From contig NZ_VJOK01000001.1 in NCBI RefSeq assembly GCF_013302895.1, positions 5,601,179 through 5,642,626 of the forward strand: 41,448 nucleotides of DNA. The letters are read 5' to 3'. Origin of the DNA: Streptomyces albus subsp. chlorinus. Lineage in GTDB: Bacteria; Actinomycetota; Actinomycetes; Streptomycetales; Streptomycetaceae. The notes under the pieces are model-generated. The model saw only the letters and a list, made by a program, of their open reading frames with translations. It searched no databases and was not told the origin of the DNA. How positions within the stretch are numbered: the stretch's first letter is position 1; the number at the start of each line of letters is the position of its first letter. A program made the translations under genes and the position numbers. Of the stretch, positions 7,401-15,264 are shown piece after piece.

Positions 7401-8739
7401 CACCGTCGCCGCGGCGGCGCAGGCGTTGCTGCACACCCGCAGGAAGCATGCCGTGGACGACCTGTGCGAGGCCCTCCTGGACGCCGCGCACCCCCGTGCC
7501 GACGAGCTGCTGGCCGAACTGGTCCGCGACGAGACGTCCGCCCTGTGCCGGGCCGTCGAACGGTGGGCCCGCGACATGCGGGACGCGCGCGGGGAGGCCG
7601 CCGCCGCGTACGGTCTGCGGGCCGCGTGCCTCGCCCGTACCGAGGGCGACCGGGAGCTGTTGCGGCGCGCGGCGCGCGCACTGCTGCGCCGCCCGGGACC
7701 CGGACCCCTGCACGACGCCGCCCTCGCGGTGCTCGTCCGGGACCCGACGAGCCGTTCGCGGTACCTGGAGGCCGCTCTGCGGTGCTTCGCCGCGCGGGGT
7801 GACACCGGCCTGGCCGCCGCACTCGGTCCGGCCGCGGCAACCCATCCGCAGCCGGTGTTCGGCGCCCTGCGCACCCTGCTGACCGGTCCCGGCTCCCCGA
7901 CGGCGCAGTCCCGGGCGGTACGGGCGCTCGCCCGGCTGCGTACCCCGGCACTGGCCCGGCGCGCGGCCTGTCTGGTACGGGAGTACACCGCCCGGCATCC
8001 CCGGCAGGCCCGCGACGACGTGGCCGCCTACCTCGCGACCCGGCTGCGCCACGGTCCGGCCGCCCGCGCGGTGCTCCGCCCCATGGTGGCGGAAGTGCTG
8101 CGCGAACAGGACGCCGCCTTCCGGGCACGGGTCGCGGGGGTGCTCGCGGCGGGGGAGGGGCCGCTGCGCGACGAACTACTGGACCTCCTGCTGGCCGACG
8201 AGGCCGATCCGTCCGTACTGGAGGCCGCGCTGGACGCCGTGGCACGACGACGGCCCCTCCCGGAACCTCGCCGGGAGCCGGGTCCGGGTCCGGGCCCCGA
8301 CCCGGGGACGGAGCCCTGCGGAAGCCGGTCCGGGGAAGAGCTCCGTGCGGCGGCACCTGCGCGGTCCGACGGGGAGCCCGTGGGCGGGTCGGGTGGGGAG
8401 CACGGGCCTGGCAGGAAGAGCGGGACCGGTGGAGAGCACGGGTCCCACGGGGAGTGCGTATCGGGTGGGGAGCGCGCGAGTACGCGGACCGGGCCCTGGG
8501 CGGGGCCGGAGGAGCGTCTCGTGCGGCGTATCGGGCTGTGCATGGCCACGACGCCGGACGGCGCGGACGCCTTCGACCGGGCGCTCGTCCGCCTCGCCCA
8601 TGAACTGCCCGGTTTCGCCGCGGCCCTCAGCGGCTGGCTGGCGGAGGCGCCGGAGAGATGGTCGGCCCTCACGGGACCCGGTATCCGCCGCGTGTGCGGC
8701 GAGAGGGGGCCGGTGACCGGCGAGCCGGTATACGGGTGA
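4486..8739 (+). CDS. Degenerate trypsin-like domain fused to NTPase-like domain and helical repeats (orphan)
   Basis: Product of 1417 residues. The N-terminus (about 1–175) looks like a trypsin-fold protease domain: His37 in VVTSHEAV and Ser149 in ETSGAP followed by VVDAATGAVLGVLG. The usual catalytic Asp of D-x-A-L is Asn69 (WNLAL), so activity is doubtful. After a variable linker with 5-residue repeats comes an NTPase-like region with a Walker-A-like GDPGTGRTT at 337–345 (Arg343 where Lys is canonical). It also has a Walker-B-like LLVLLDAPEE (Asp446), then RLVLACRPEF and HPLVMRML segments reminiscent of STAND or AAA-type NTPases. The rest is Ala/Leu/Arg-rich helical repeat-like sequence. 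The start ATG has ggaaggggg at 4473–4481; an in-frame start 30 codons upstream lacks a comparable site. Domain naming rests on motif reading only, and function is unknown. Confidence 0.72.
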   Translation: MSAVYGRPTLVCVRDLAGRPRGTGFPADDLGTVVTSHEAVDGLGRAVLHAGETSCAVAACDITPLPEWNLALIRTRGLGLAPLVIGGDRPGPGGEVRVLTKEGPLAARLEDTVGAAYASAARRYSLEQVLRLALADTAGARPVLCRETSGAPVVDAATGAVLGVLGTAFDGSAAYAPTGHASAAPAPTVLAPSAPAPSAHARTAHARTGHARSEHARTELARSEQARQQQARSEPAPSASGQAPSAGAPSQRHAFAVPLPVASVLDPDGPLGTLLRRNGACAPGFGPDLNLAGVLRLSAASVGPAVERCAHAVARPGAAGLLDRFPHSSATVAVLAGDPGTGRTTELAALAARRSRAAVPAPSVWLRGADLRADDGSLREAVGRALTTAGRALTAPVRTDAAAPPPDGEPDAGSGPVLVGDPRDSDPDVVARLSRAGGRPLLVLLDAPEEMPPHLAHRLRHWTIRTAGWLRAAGARLVLACRPEFAEQAAALFPADLLYAPEGTTGWVPLEDLPPRQAARARAAYGLPDGALAPDDEGHPLVMRMLAQVRAAQGARTGSPQGVRTGTAQGAHMEGTQEDPTLTGKAGERPDRHDIFSAFCHLLALRIAQRLAERHGEDARGDGGDGDDGGDGGGGGREPGGRADADTANGNTGDDGNTGDDGNSGDTCTAPPTPPSPGAVRRLAARVAGQLHEAARRCLGPGQGELSRGAFEELFPWRGGWAAAVLAEGVLAPAGEGYRFVDEEFADWLQGRHLDLDGALDALVHRRATAADALPVPRHRIGPVLQALLLCDRRDGAEMLALRLQRLVCAADAEGTEGGATAGARTDSEAVWWATRLLRETLLRLPDARPYLHVLRSLAERLAKRRGGGNDVRNSFRADEPRAVPGAGLRSGFGPAFWRRLPLGAAAKAELLRILLPADPPPDTPGPEGRYLDVLDGLLAAEPRALQPLLCEWLSDLRPLRPRTDVTGAPLPTVAAAAQALLHTRRKHAVDDLCEALLDAAHPRADELLAELVRDETSALCRAVERWARDMRDARGEAAAAYGLRAACLARTEGDRELLRRAARALLRRPGPGPLHDAALAVLVRDPTSRSRYLEAALRCFAARGDTGLAAALGPAAATHPQPVFGALRTLLTGPGSPTAQSRAVRALARLRTPALARRAACLVREYTARHPRQARDDVAAYLATRLRHGPAARAVLRPMVAEVLREQDAAFRARVAGVLAAGEGPLRDELLDLLLADEADPSVLEAALDAVARRRPLPEPRREPGPGPGPDPGTEPCGSRSGEELRAAAPARSDGEPVGGSGGEHGPGRKSGTGGEHGSHGECVSGGERASTRTGPWAGPEERLVRRIGLCMATTPDGADAFDRALVRLAHELPGFAAALSGWLAEAPERWSALTGPGIRRVCGERGPVTGEPVYG
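5080..5184 (+). repeat. Seven imperfect 15-nt tandem repeats inside the orphan gene
   Basis: In-frame units of 15 nt at 5080, 5095, 5110, 5125, 5140, 5155 and 5170 encode five-residue repeats such as A-H-A-R-T, G-H-A-R-S and E-L-A-R-S. The first two units are identical. They lie in the linker between the protease-like and NTPase-like regions. Confidence 0.85.
6433..6486 (+). repeat. Three 18-nt tandem repeats inside the orphan gene
   Basis: Two identical 18-nt units (6433–6450, 6451–6468) and a third diverged unit (6469–6486) encode G-N-T-G-D-D repeats in a Gly/Asp-rich disordered stretch. Confidence 0.85.
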
Positions 8740-8753
8740 GCCGGTATACGAGT
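8722..8753. repeat. 16-bp tandem duplication across the stop of the orphan gene
   Basis: Units 8722–8737 and 8738–8753 (GAGCCGGTATACG-x-GT type) differ at one base. The gene's stop codon (8737–8739) sits on the junction. Confidence 0.8.
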
Positions 8754-8963
8754 GAGTCCGGGGCCGGATGAGCTGCGGACCGCGGATCCCGGGGCCGTCC
8801 CGTGACCGGGGAGGAGGCTCCGGGTCCGGGCGGCGGCCCCGGAGGTGGGTCCGTGCGGGTCACGGCGGTGGGGCATGGCACCCTTGGACCGGCGAGACCA
8901 TCGTCATCGCCATCGGCTCAGGCACTGGCGAACTAGCGGACTAGGCAGCGACGAGGAGCAGAC

Positions 8964-9908
8964 GTGCAGCGCTGGCGTGGCTTGGAGGACATCCCCGAGG
9001 GCTGGGGGCGCAGCGTCGTCACCATCGGCTCGTACGACGGGGTGCACCGGGGACACCAGCTCATCATCGGCAAGGCGGTGGAGCGGGCCAGGGAGCTGGA
9101 CGTGCCCGCCGTCGTCGTCACCTTCGACCCGCATCCCAGCGAGGTCGTCCGGCCCGGCAGCCACCCCCCGCTGCTCGCCCCCCACCACCGGCGGGCCGAA
9201 CTCATGGGCGAGCTGGGCGTGGACGCCGTGCTGGTCCTGCCGTTCACCTCCGAGTTCTCCAAGCTGGCGCCCGCCGACTTCGTGGTGAAGGTCCTCGTCG
9301 ACAAGCTGCACGCCCGCACTGTCGTGGAGGGCCCCAACTTCCGCTTCGGCCACAAGGCCGCCGGCACCGTCGAGACGCTCGCCGAGCTGGGGGAGACCTA
9401 CGACTACGACGTCGTCGTCGTGGACCTCTTCGAGCGCGCCGAGAGTGGCGAGGCGTTCTCCTCCACGATGGCGCGGCGGCTGATCGGCGCGGGCGAGGTC
9501 CGCGGTGCCGCCGAGGTTCTGGGCAGGCCGCACCGTGTCGAGGGCGTCGTGGTGCGCGGAGCGCGGCGCGGCCGGGAACTCGGCTACCCGACGGCGAACG
9601 TCGAGACTCTGCCGCACACCGCCGTCCCGGCCGACGGCGTCTACGCGGGCTGGCTGACGGTCCAGGGCGAGGCGATGCCCGCCGCGATCTCCGTCGGCAC
9701 CAACCCCCAGTTCGAGGGCACCGAGCGTACCGTGGAGGCGTACGCCATCGACCGTGTCGGCCTCGATCTGTACGGACTGCACGTCGGTGTGGACTTCCTG
9801 GACTACATCCGCGGCCAGGAGACGTTCGACACGCTGGACGCGCTGAAGGCGCGGATGGCCCAGGACGTCGACGAGGCGAGGCGGATGGTCGCGGCGTCCG
9901 AGGGCTGA
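8964..9908 (+). CDS. ribF: Bifunctional riboflavin kinase / FAD synthetase
   Basis: Makes FMN from riboflavin and ATP, then FAD from FMN and ATP. The 314-residue product has the N-terminal nucleotidyltransferase (FAD synthetase) domain with the HxGH-type motif G-V-H-R-G-H at residues 26–31 and T-F-D-P-H-P following. The C-terminal riboflavin kinase domain has G-Y-P-T-A-N from residue 207 and the D-G-V-Y-A-G-W segment. The GTG start at 8964 has gaggag at 8953–8958. It is separated from the orphan gene by 224 bp, in which no confident promoter was identified. It sits in the usual truB–ribF neighbourhood, interrupted here by the 4.25-kb gene. Confidence 0.96.
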   Translation: MQRWRGLEDIPEGWGRSVVTIGSYDGVHRGHQLIIGKAVERARELDVPAVVVTFDPHPSEVVRPGSHPPLLAPHHRRAELMGELGVDAVLVLPFTSEFSKLAPADFVVKVLVDKLHARTVVEGPNFRFGHKAAGTVETLAELGETYDYDVVVVDLFERAESGEAFSSTMARRLIGAGEVRGAAEVLGRPHRVEGVVVRGARRGRELGYPTANVETLPHTAVPADGVYAGWLTVQGEAMPAAISVGTNPQFEGTERTVEAYAIDRVGLDLYGLHVGVDFLDYIRGQETFDTLDALKARMAQDVDEARRMVAASEG

Positions 9909-9910
9909 CG

Positions 9911-9933
9911 GACCGGCCCGAAAACCGCCGGTC
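9911..9933 (+). terminator. Weak hairpin after ribF
   Basis: A 7-bp perfect stem (9911–9917 with 9927–9933) and a 9-nt loop containing AAAA start 3 nt past the ribF stop. No T tract follows, so termination is uncertain. Confidence 0.35.
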
Positions 9934-9970
9934 TCGACCGGTTCCGGCCGCCCCGGCGCCGACCCAACCC

Positions 9971-10018
9971 GACACGATGTCGGCCTGACTCGATGTCGGC
10001 CCGACCCGATGTCGGTCA
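9971..10018. repeat. Three 16-nt tandem repeats containing CGATGTCGG
   Basis: Units at 9971–9986, 9987–10002 and 10003–10018 share GAC-x-CGATGTCGG with changes at the edges. They are followed by shorter related repeats up to about 10070. Confidence 0.8.
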
Positions 10019-10316
10019 ACTCGATGGGCTCGATGGGCTCGACCTGGCTGGGTGGGCTCGACCTGGCTCCGATCCTCCCGGGTTCTGGCTCGGCCTCGTT
10101 CCGATCCGATCTGGTTCCGGCTCGACCTGGTCCAGATCCGACACCGTTTCGGTCGACTCGGTTCCGAGCCGGTCAGGTCCGGACGCTCGGCCGGCCCGGG
10201 CGCCCGACCGGTGCGGACTCGGTTCGGAGATGCCACCCCGGGCGGCTGCCCGGAGGCCCGGTGCGACAGGTCCCTCGAAAGGTCCGGCGCGACAGGCCGG
10301 AGACGATGCGAGAAGC

Positions 10317-10368
10317 GGCGTGCGGCGGAGGGGCCGGCGGATCACCCGTCGGCCCCTCGCCGCACGCC
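10317..10368. terminator. Long hairpin in the convergent spacer
   Basis: The arms pair over about 23 bp with one bulged G (10327): 10317–10326 with 10359–10368, and 10328–10336 with 10350–10358. The inner pairs leave a 5-nt loop at 10341–10345. It could stop transcription from either side, though no strong T tract follows on either strand. Confidence 0.5.
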
Positions 10369-10498
10369 TGTCCGCCCTGTCCACCGCGGCCGTCGCCCGC
10401 CCGGGTGGGTGCTGCCGGACCGGGCCCGGCCCAGCTCGGTCCAACTCGGCCCGGCGCTGTCCGGTTTGGCGCAGCTCGGACCGCCTCTGTCCGCTTCT

Positions 10499-10530
10499 GC
10501 CCGGCGCGTCCCGTCGGGGGCGCGCCGGGC
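10499..10530 (-). terminator. Hairpin after the EspI-like gene
   Basis: A 14-bp stem with a GTCG tetraloop (outer 10 bp perfect: 10499–10508 with 10521–10530). It starts 15 nt beyond the stop of the minus-strand gene that ends at 10546. Confidence 0.5.
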
Positions 10531-10545
10531 GAGGCGGCCCGTGCG

Positions 10546-13500
10546 CTACTGGTTCCAGCCGCTGCCGGGCTGCGGCTGTCCCGGGTGACCGGCATGACCC
10601 GGGTGACCGGGCTGCGCGGGGCCGGGGTAGCCGTAACCGCCGCCCGCGCCGTACGGCGGCTGGGGCTGCTGTCCCGCCGCGGGCGGGCCCGCGGGCCCCG
10701 GGCCGGGCACGCCGCCCTGCCCCGGCATCGGCGGGGCGAGCTGCGGCGGAGGGCTGCTCCCGTCCGCCGTCCACAGGCCCTGCTCCCGCTGGGCGCGGAC
10801 GAAGTCCTCCGCGACCATGGCGGACAGGTTGAAATACGCCTCCCGCGTCCTCGGCCGCATCATGGTGAGGTCCAACTCGGCCCCGGCCGCGAGGTGTTCG
10901 TCGAACGGGACGGTGATCACGCCGCGGCACCGGGTCTCGAAGTGGGCCACGATGTCCTCGACCCGGATCATCTTCCCGGTCTCGCGGACCCCGGAGATCA
11001 CCGTGATACTCCGCTGCACCAGGTCCGAATAGCCGTGCGCCGCCAGCCAGTCGAGCGTGGTGCTGGCACTGCTCGCGCCGTCCACGGACGGCGTGGAGAT
11101 GATGATCAACTGGTCGGCGAGGTCGAGGACTCCCCGCATCGCCGAGTACAGCAGGCCGGTGCCCGAGTCGGTCAGGATGATCGGGTACTGCTTGCCCAGC
11201 ACGTCGATGACGCGGCGGTAGTCGTCGTCGTTGAACGTCGTGGAGATCGCCGGGTCGACGTCGTTGGCGAGGATCTCCAGACCGGAGGGTGCCTGCGAGG
11301 TGAACCGGCGGATGTCCATATAGCTGTTGATGTACGGGATGGCCGTCACCAGGTCGCGGATGGTCGCACCGGTCTCCCGGCGTACGCGGCGGCCCAGCGT
11401 GCCCGCGTCCGGGTTCGCGTCGATGGCGATGACCTTGTCCTGGCGCTCGGTGGCGAGCGTGGCGCCCAGCGCCGTGGTCGTGGTCGTCTTGCCGACACCG
11501 CCCTTGAGGCTGATGACCGCGATCCGGTAGCACGACAGCACAGGCGTGCGGATGACCTCCAGCTTCCGCTGCCGCTCGGCCTCCTCCTTCTTGGCGCCGA
11601 ACCGGAAGCGCGGCCCCTTGTTGCCCGACTGCGGACGCGGCTTCTTCTTGCTGTTGATCAGCCGGTCCGACGACAGCTCGACGGCGGCCGTGTAACCCAG
11701 CGGCGAACCGGACTGGTCCACCCGGCGCGGATCGACGGCACCCGGATGCGGCTGAAGGGGCTGGTGGGCCGCCTGCGGCTGCTGACCCTGCTGACCCGGC
11801 TGACCGGCCTGCGGCTGTTGCGCCGCGTGGGGCTGCTGCGGGGCGGACGGCTGCGCCTGGCCGGGCAGTTGGGTCTGGGGCCCGGGCCCGGCCTGAGCGG
11901 GGTGCTGTCCGGGGCGCTGGCCCGGAACGGCTCCCGGTTCCTGCCCCTGCGGACCCGGCCCATGGGGGGCCCGGGGAACGTGGGGCGCCTGGGGCAGCTG
12001 CGGAGGCGTACCGGCGTGACCGCCCTGGCCACCGTAAGCGTCGTGACCGTCGCGACCGCTCTCGGGGTGCTGCGGAGCGCCCGCCCCCGGGAACTGCCCG
12101 GGTACGGCGCCCTGTCCGCTCCCCTGGGGCGGCACCGGCTGCTGCTGCCCCGGCTGCTCCCCCTGTCCTGGTTGGCCCTGTTGCTCCGGTTGCTCCGGCT
12201 GGCCTTGTCGCCCGGGTTGTCCCGGCTGTCCGGGAACCGGGTACCCATACCGGGGCTGTGCGTGGGGAGACGGCGCCGGGGGCGTCGCGGGGCCGCCGCG
12301 CGGCTGCTGCGGAGTCGCCTGCGGGTAGCCGTAGTGGCTCTGCTGCGCCGGGCCGTTCCCCGGGGCCTCCCCCTGGTTCCAGCCGGGACCGCCCTGCTGC
12401 GCCGGGACATGCGGGCTCTGCTGAGGAGCGTGCGGCACCCGCGGGTACTGAGGGACCTGCGACGGCTGCTCAGCCTGCGGTGTATCCGGTGTATCCGGTG
12501 TGTCCGGTGTGTCCGGGGACTTCGGTGCCTGCGGCTGCCGCGGTGCGTACGGGGCGGGGAGCGCGTACGACGTGGGCGGTTCCGCCCGGCTCCGGTGACC
12601 GGGCTGCTCGGCGCCGGCACCGGCCCCCGTCGCCGCGCCCGTGCTGTCTGCGTCCGTACCCGTACCGGTACCCGTGCCCGTGTCCGGAACCGGCCATGGC
12701 GTGCCGGCCGGCGGGGCCGACGCCGCGGGCTGGAAGTCCGGGGGCAGCGGAGGAAGGGCCTCCGCGTTCTCGGTGGGCCGGCCGCCCTCCGTGGCGGGGG
12801 AGGCTGACCAGAGGGCTTCCTCTCGCGGTGCCTCGGAAGAGGGCGAGGGGGACGGCGTCGACGGCGGAGCCTCGTACCGGCGGGTGCTGGAGGGCGCCGT
12901 GAGGTCGAAGTCGTACGACGGGGACATCGCGTCCTGCGGCTCGGACGTGCGGGCCGCCCGCTCCTCCCGCTCCGGCCGGGCGGCCCCCTCGCTTCCGCCT
13001 GATGCGGCGTCGGTCGGCGGCTCTTCGCCGGTACGGCCGGTACCGCCGGCCGAGGTGCCGGGACGGGCCGGCTCGCCGGCGGGGGCGTCGCCGGCCTCGT
13101 CACGCTCGCGCTCTTCCTGCGCCGCGTAGGCCGCGATCTCCCGGCGCAGTGCCGAGGCGGAGAAGCGCATGGTGGCGCCGTCCTCGGCGGTGGGCCTGGC
13201 CGGGGACTCCGGTTCCGGACCGGAGGGGGGCTCGGGGGAGGAGGCACGCCAACTCGGTGCGGCGCCCGCCGATGCGTCCGAGCCGGCTGTCGCGGTCGGG
13301 TCTGCCGGGGCCGCCGGGCCCCACGGGTCGCCCGCTTCCGGGGGAGCCGTCGAGGCGTCCGCTGCGTCACCGTCACGGTCACCGTCGGCGTCGCGCTCCC
13401 GCTCGGTTCCACGCTCGACCTCCGGCTCGAGCGCCGCCGCCTCCCAGGATTCCGCCCCGAAGGAGTCAGGGCCCAGCACGTCGTCCCAGCCCGCGGCACC

Positions 13501-14445
13501 CCCGCCCTCCGGCTCAGCGTCCTTCTCCGAGGCCACGTCCGCGTCGGACGCCACGCGTCCGCCCGGGGCCGACTCCGCGGCCCCGGGCGTCGTCGCACTC
13601 ATGTCCGCGTCGCGGACCGAAGCCGCGTCCGGGTCCGTCACGGGGCGGTCGAAGGAAGGGTCCAGCGAGAAGTTCGCTACCGGCGGCTCCTCCGCCCGTT
13701 CGGCACGCCGTTCCTCGTCGTCCTCCCGCGCGGGCGCCTCGCCGCGTGCCGTCAGCTCTTCGAACACGGTTACCTGTTCGCGTCCGGACGTCTCTTCGCG
13801 CGGGAACGGCTCCTCCCGGACCGCACGCGGTTCCTCCGGAGCGTCCGTCGCGGCGGCGTCCTGTGCCGGAGCCTCTGAGGCGGCGTCCCGTGCCGGAGTA
13901 TCCGTCGTAGCGTCCCACGCGTCGTGGTCGCCGTGGGCTTCCGCGCTCTCCTCGCGGTACGGCCGCAGCGAGGGGAAGGATGGCAGGTCGGACGGGGAAG
14001 CCGCGTCCACCCGCGAGTCGGACGCCTGTGAGGCCGTGCCGAACGCCTCGTCCGAGGGCGCGTCGTCAAAGGTGTTCGACGGCGCCGCGTCCGGCCGGGG
14101 CGCAAGGTCCGGAACGGGTGGTGCCGGCGGCGGCGGGGGCGTGCTCGTCGGTGCCGAGGCCGTCCACCAGTCGGCCCCGCCCTGGCCGGCGCGTGCGTCC
14201 TCGTCCGCTCCGCTCGACGAGGCGGGCGCCGCGAAGTCCGTGGGCCCTTCCTGGGACGGGTGCGCCGGTGTGCTCTCCGGCTCCGCTGTGCCGGCCGCGT
14301 TCTGCGTGTACCAGGCGGGCGGTGTGTAGTCGATCGTGAACTGCCCGGTCGACTCCATTTCGCTCTCGGCATCCGCTTCCGCGTCGAGCTGTTCGGAACC
14401 GGGCATGGTCCCGCGGACGCGGATCTCGTCCCGGTCGCTGCTCAC
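10546..14445 (-). CDS. EspI-like type VII secretion-associated ParA/MinD ATPase
   Basis: Product of 1299 residues. About 960 residues of acidic, then Pro/Gln/Gly-rich low-complexity sequence precede a ParA/MinD-type ATPase domain. The deviant Walker A KGGVGKT lies at 981–987 (11485–11505), followed by A-I-D-A-N-P-D and I-I-L-T-D-S-G-T-G; the tail is again Pro/Gly-rich. This layout matches mycobacterial EspI, linked there to control of ESX-1. Start: a GTG at 14443–14445 lies 4 nt after a full AGGAGG (14450–14455), preferred over an in-frame ATG 7 codons upstream (14464–14466) that has only cggggtga before it. It is the third gene of a minus-strand unit after eccE and the unknown gene. Four 9-nt repeats at 12481–12516 encode P-D-T repeats. 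Confidence 0.85.
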   Translation of the reverse strand: MSSDRDEIRVRGTMPGSEQLDAEADAESEMESTGQFTIDYTPPAWYTQNAAGTAEPESTPAHPSQEGPTDFAAPASSSGADEDARAGQGGADWWTASAPTSTPPPPPAPPVPDLAPRPDAAPSNTFDDAPSDEAFGTASQASDSRVDAASPSDLPSFPSLRPYREESAEAHGDHDAWDATTDTPARDAASEAPAQDAAATDAPEEPRAVREEPFPREETSGREQVTVFEELTARGEAPAREDDEERRAERAEEPPVANFSLDPSFDRPVTDPDAASVRDADMSATTPGAAESAPGGRVASDADVASEKDAEPEGGGAAGWDDVLGPDSFGAESWEAAALEPEVERGTERERDADGDRDGDAADASTAPPEAGDPWGPAAPADPTATAGSDASAGAAPSWRASSPEPPSGPEPESPARPTAEDGATMRFSASALRREIAAYAAQEERERDEAGDAPAGEPARPGTSAGGTGRTGEEPPTDAASGGSEGAARPEREERAARTSEPQDAMSPSYDFDLTAPSSTRRYEAPPSTPSPSPSSEAPREEALWSASPATEGGRPTENAEALPPLPPDFQPAASAPPAGTPWPVPDTGTGTGTGTDADSTGAATGAGAGAEQPGHRSRAEPPTSYALPAPYAPRQPQAPKSPDTPDTPDTPDTPQAEQPSQVPQYPRVPHAPQQSPHVPAQQGGPGWNQGEAPGNGPAQQSHYGYPQATPQQPRGGPATPPAPSPHAQPRYGYPVPGQPGQPGRQGQPEQPEQQGQPGQGEQPGQQQPVPPQGSGQGAVPGQFPGAGAPQHPESGRDGHDAYGGQGGHAGTPPQLPQAPHVPRAPHGPGPQGQEPGAVPGQRPGQHPAQAGPGPQTQLPGQAQPSAPQQPHAAQQPQAGQPGQQGQQPQAAHQPLQPHPGAVDPRRVDQSGSPLGYTAAVELSSDRLINSKKKPRPQSGNKGPRFRFGAKKEEAERQRKLEVIRTPVLSCYRIAVISLKGGVGKTTTTTALGATLATERQDKVIAIDANPDAGTLGRRVRRETGATIRDLVTAIPYINSYMDIRRFTSQAPSGLEILANDVDPAISTTFNDDDYRRVIDVLGKQYPIILTDSGTGLLYSAMRGVLDLADQLIIISTPSVDGASSASTTLDWLAAHGYSDLVQRSITVISGVRETGKMIRVEDIVAHFETRCRGVITVPFDEHLAAGAELDLTMMRPRTREAYFNLSAMVAEDFVRAQREQGLWTADGSSPPPQLAPPMPGQGGVPGPGPAGPPAAGQQPQPPYGAGGGYGYPGPAQPGHPGHAGHPGQPQPGSGWNQ
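12481..12516 (-). repeat. Four 9-nt repeats encoding Pro-Asp-Thr
   Basis: Two copies of TGTATCCGG followed by two of TGTGTCCGG on the plus strand, in frame on the minus strand within the disordered part of the EspI-like protein. Confidence 0.8.
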
Positions 14446-14559
14446 AATGCCTCCTGCTGTGGTCATTCACCCCGATTTGCCGCGCGCCCGCCACACGCGC
14501 GTCCATCCAGCCTAATCATCACAACTGTCGCTACGGCAGTGCGGTCCGAGGACCGGTGC

Positions 14560-15264
14560 TCAGTCGAGACGACGCGGCGAGCCGAGCAGCCCGGTCTCCG
14601 CGTCGGTCGGCTGCGTCAGCGCGTAGCGGCGCTCGCGCCGGGTGCACCACAGGGTGACCCCGTCGCCCAGTGTGGAGAGGGATTCCACTTCCTGCCGCGG
14701 CAGTTGCATGAGGCGGCCGATCTGCTCTGCCTCGTCCGGGGACACCCGCTGGATGCCGGCCAGGGCGGCGCCGCGCAGCAACCGGGGAGCCACGGGGCTC
14801 AGATACGGCAGCAGCGTCAGCACGGACTGCCACGGCATGGAGGCGACACGGCCGCGCGGGGGCCGCATCCCGCAGTCGCGTACGACCAGCACCGGGCTGC
14901 TCACCGTGGGACCCATCGGCGGTACGCGCCCCACGTCGTACAGCGTGATGCACTCCTGTCCGGCGCCCGCCGCCTGCACCAGGTTCGTCCACACGTGGGC
15001 CCGGCCGGTCTCCACGGCGACGCGCGCACCTGTCCCGGCGAGCCGCAGTGCCAGCACCTGCGCGGTCCACAGGCCGCCGATGAGCACCACGTCGTACGGG
15101 CTCGGATGGTGGAAGCCGATCACCTGGGGGCGGCCCTCGGCGTCGTTGCCGACCACCACGCCGTCGTCCCCGAGGGGCAGCGACAGCGCGCCCAAGTGAG
15201 CCGCGGGAACCGCGTGCTCCGTACGGCGCGGGCCCAGTACGCCCTGCAGGTAGCGGCTCGCCAT
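14560..15264 (-). CDS. Type VII-locus protein; possible degenerate EccC/FtsK ATPase domain
   Basis: The 234-residue product is not assigned to a named family. Its start overlaps the eccE stop by one base (TGATG, 15262–15266), so it is translationally coupled to eccE. By eye the order of elements resembles ATPase domain 1 of the EccC encoded at 24855–28832. D-A-E-G-R-P-Q-V-I-G-F precedes a hydrophobic strand V-V-L-I-G-G. The expected P-loop position reads G-G-L-W-T-A-Q-V, without Gly-Lys-Ser/Thr. A strand P-V-L-V-V-R-D-C-G stands where Walker B would be, and the C-terminal R-V-S-P-D-E-A-E-Q-I-G-R run resembles the EccC 'S-A-A-E-S-R' segment. I infer an ATP-binding-deficient paralogue; structure prediction could overturn this. 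Confidence 0.72.
   Translation of the reverse strand: MASRYLQGVLGPRRTEHAVPAAHLGALSLPLGDDGVVVGNDAEGRPQVIGFHHPSPYDVVLIGGLWTAQVLALRLAGTGARVAVETGRAHVWTNLVQAAGAGQECITLYDVGRVPPMGPTVSSPVLVVRDCGMRPPRGRVASMPWQSVLTLLPYLSPVAPRLLRGAALAGIQRVSPDEAEQIGRLMQLPRQEVESLSTLGDGVTLWCTRRERRYALTQPTDAETGLLGSPRRLD

Larger units (their letters stand above)
9909..10545. other. 637-bp non-coding spacer between convergent ribF and the EspI-like gene
   Basis: No credible gene was seen; long open frames here are low-complexity readings of GC-rich repeats. The spacer holds a short hairpin after ribF and three 16-nt tandem repeats at 9971–10018. Degenerate gggctcgacctggct and cgatgggct repeats lie at 10019–10070, and there are two strong hairpins at 10317–10368 and 10499–10530. 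Confidence 0.7.

Noticed and set aside
10009..12807. 932-codon open frame on the plus strand
   Set aside because: It is antisense to the EspI-like ATPase and the repeat spacer, with low-complexity Arg/Leu/Gly translation; the opposite strand has a clear ParA domain.
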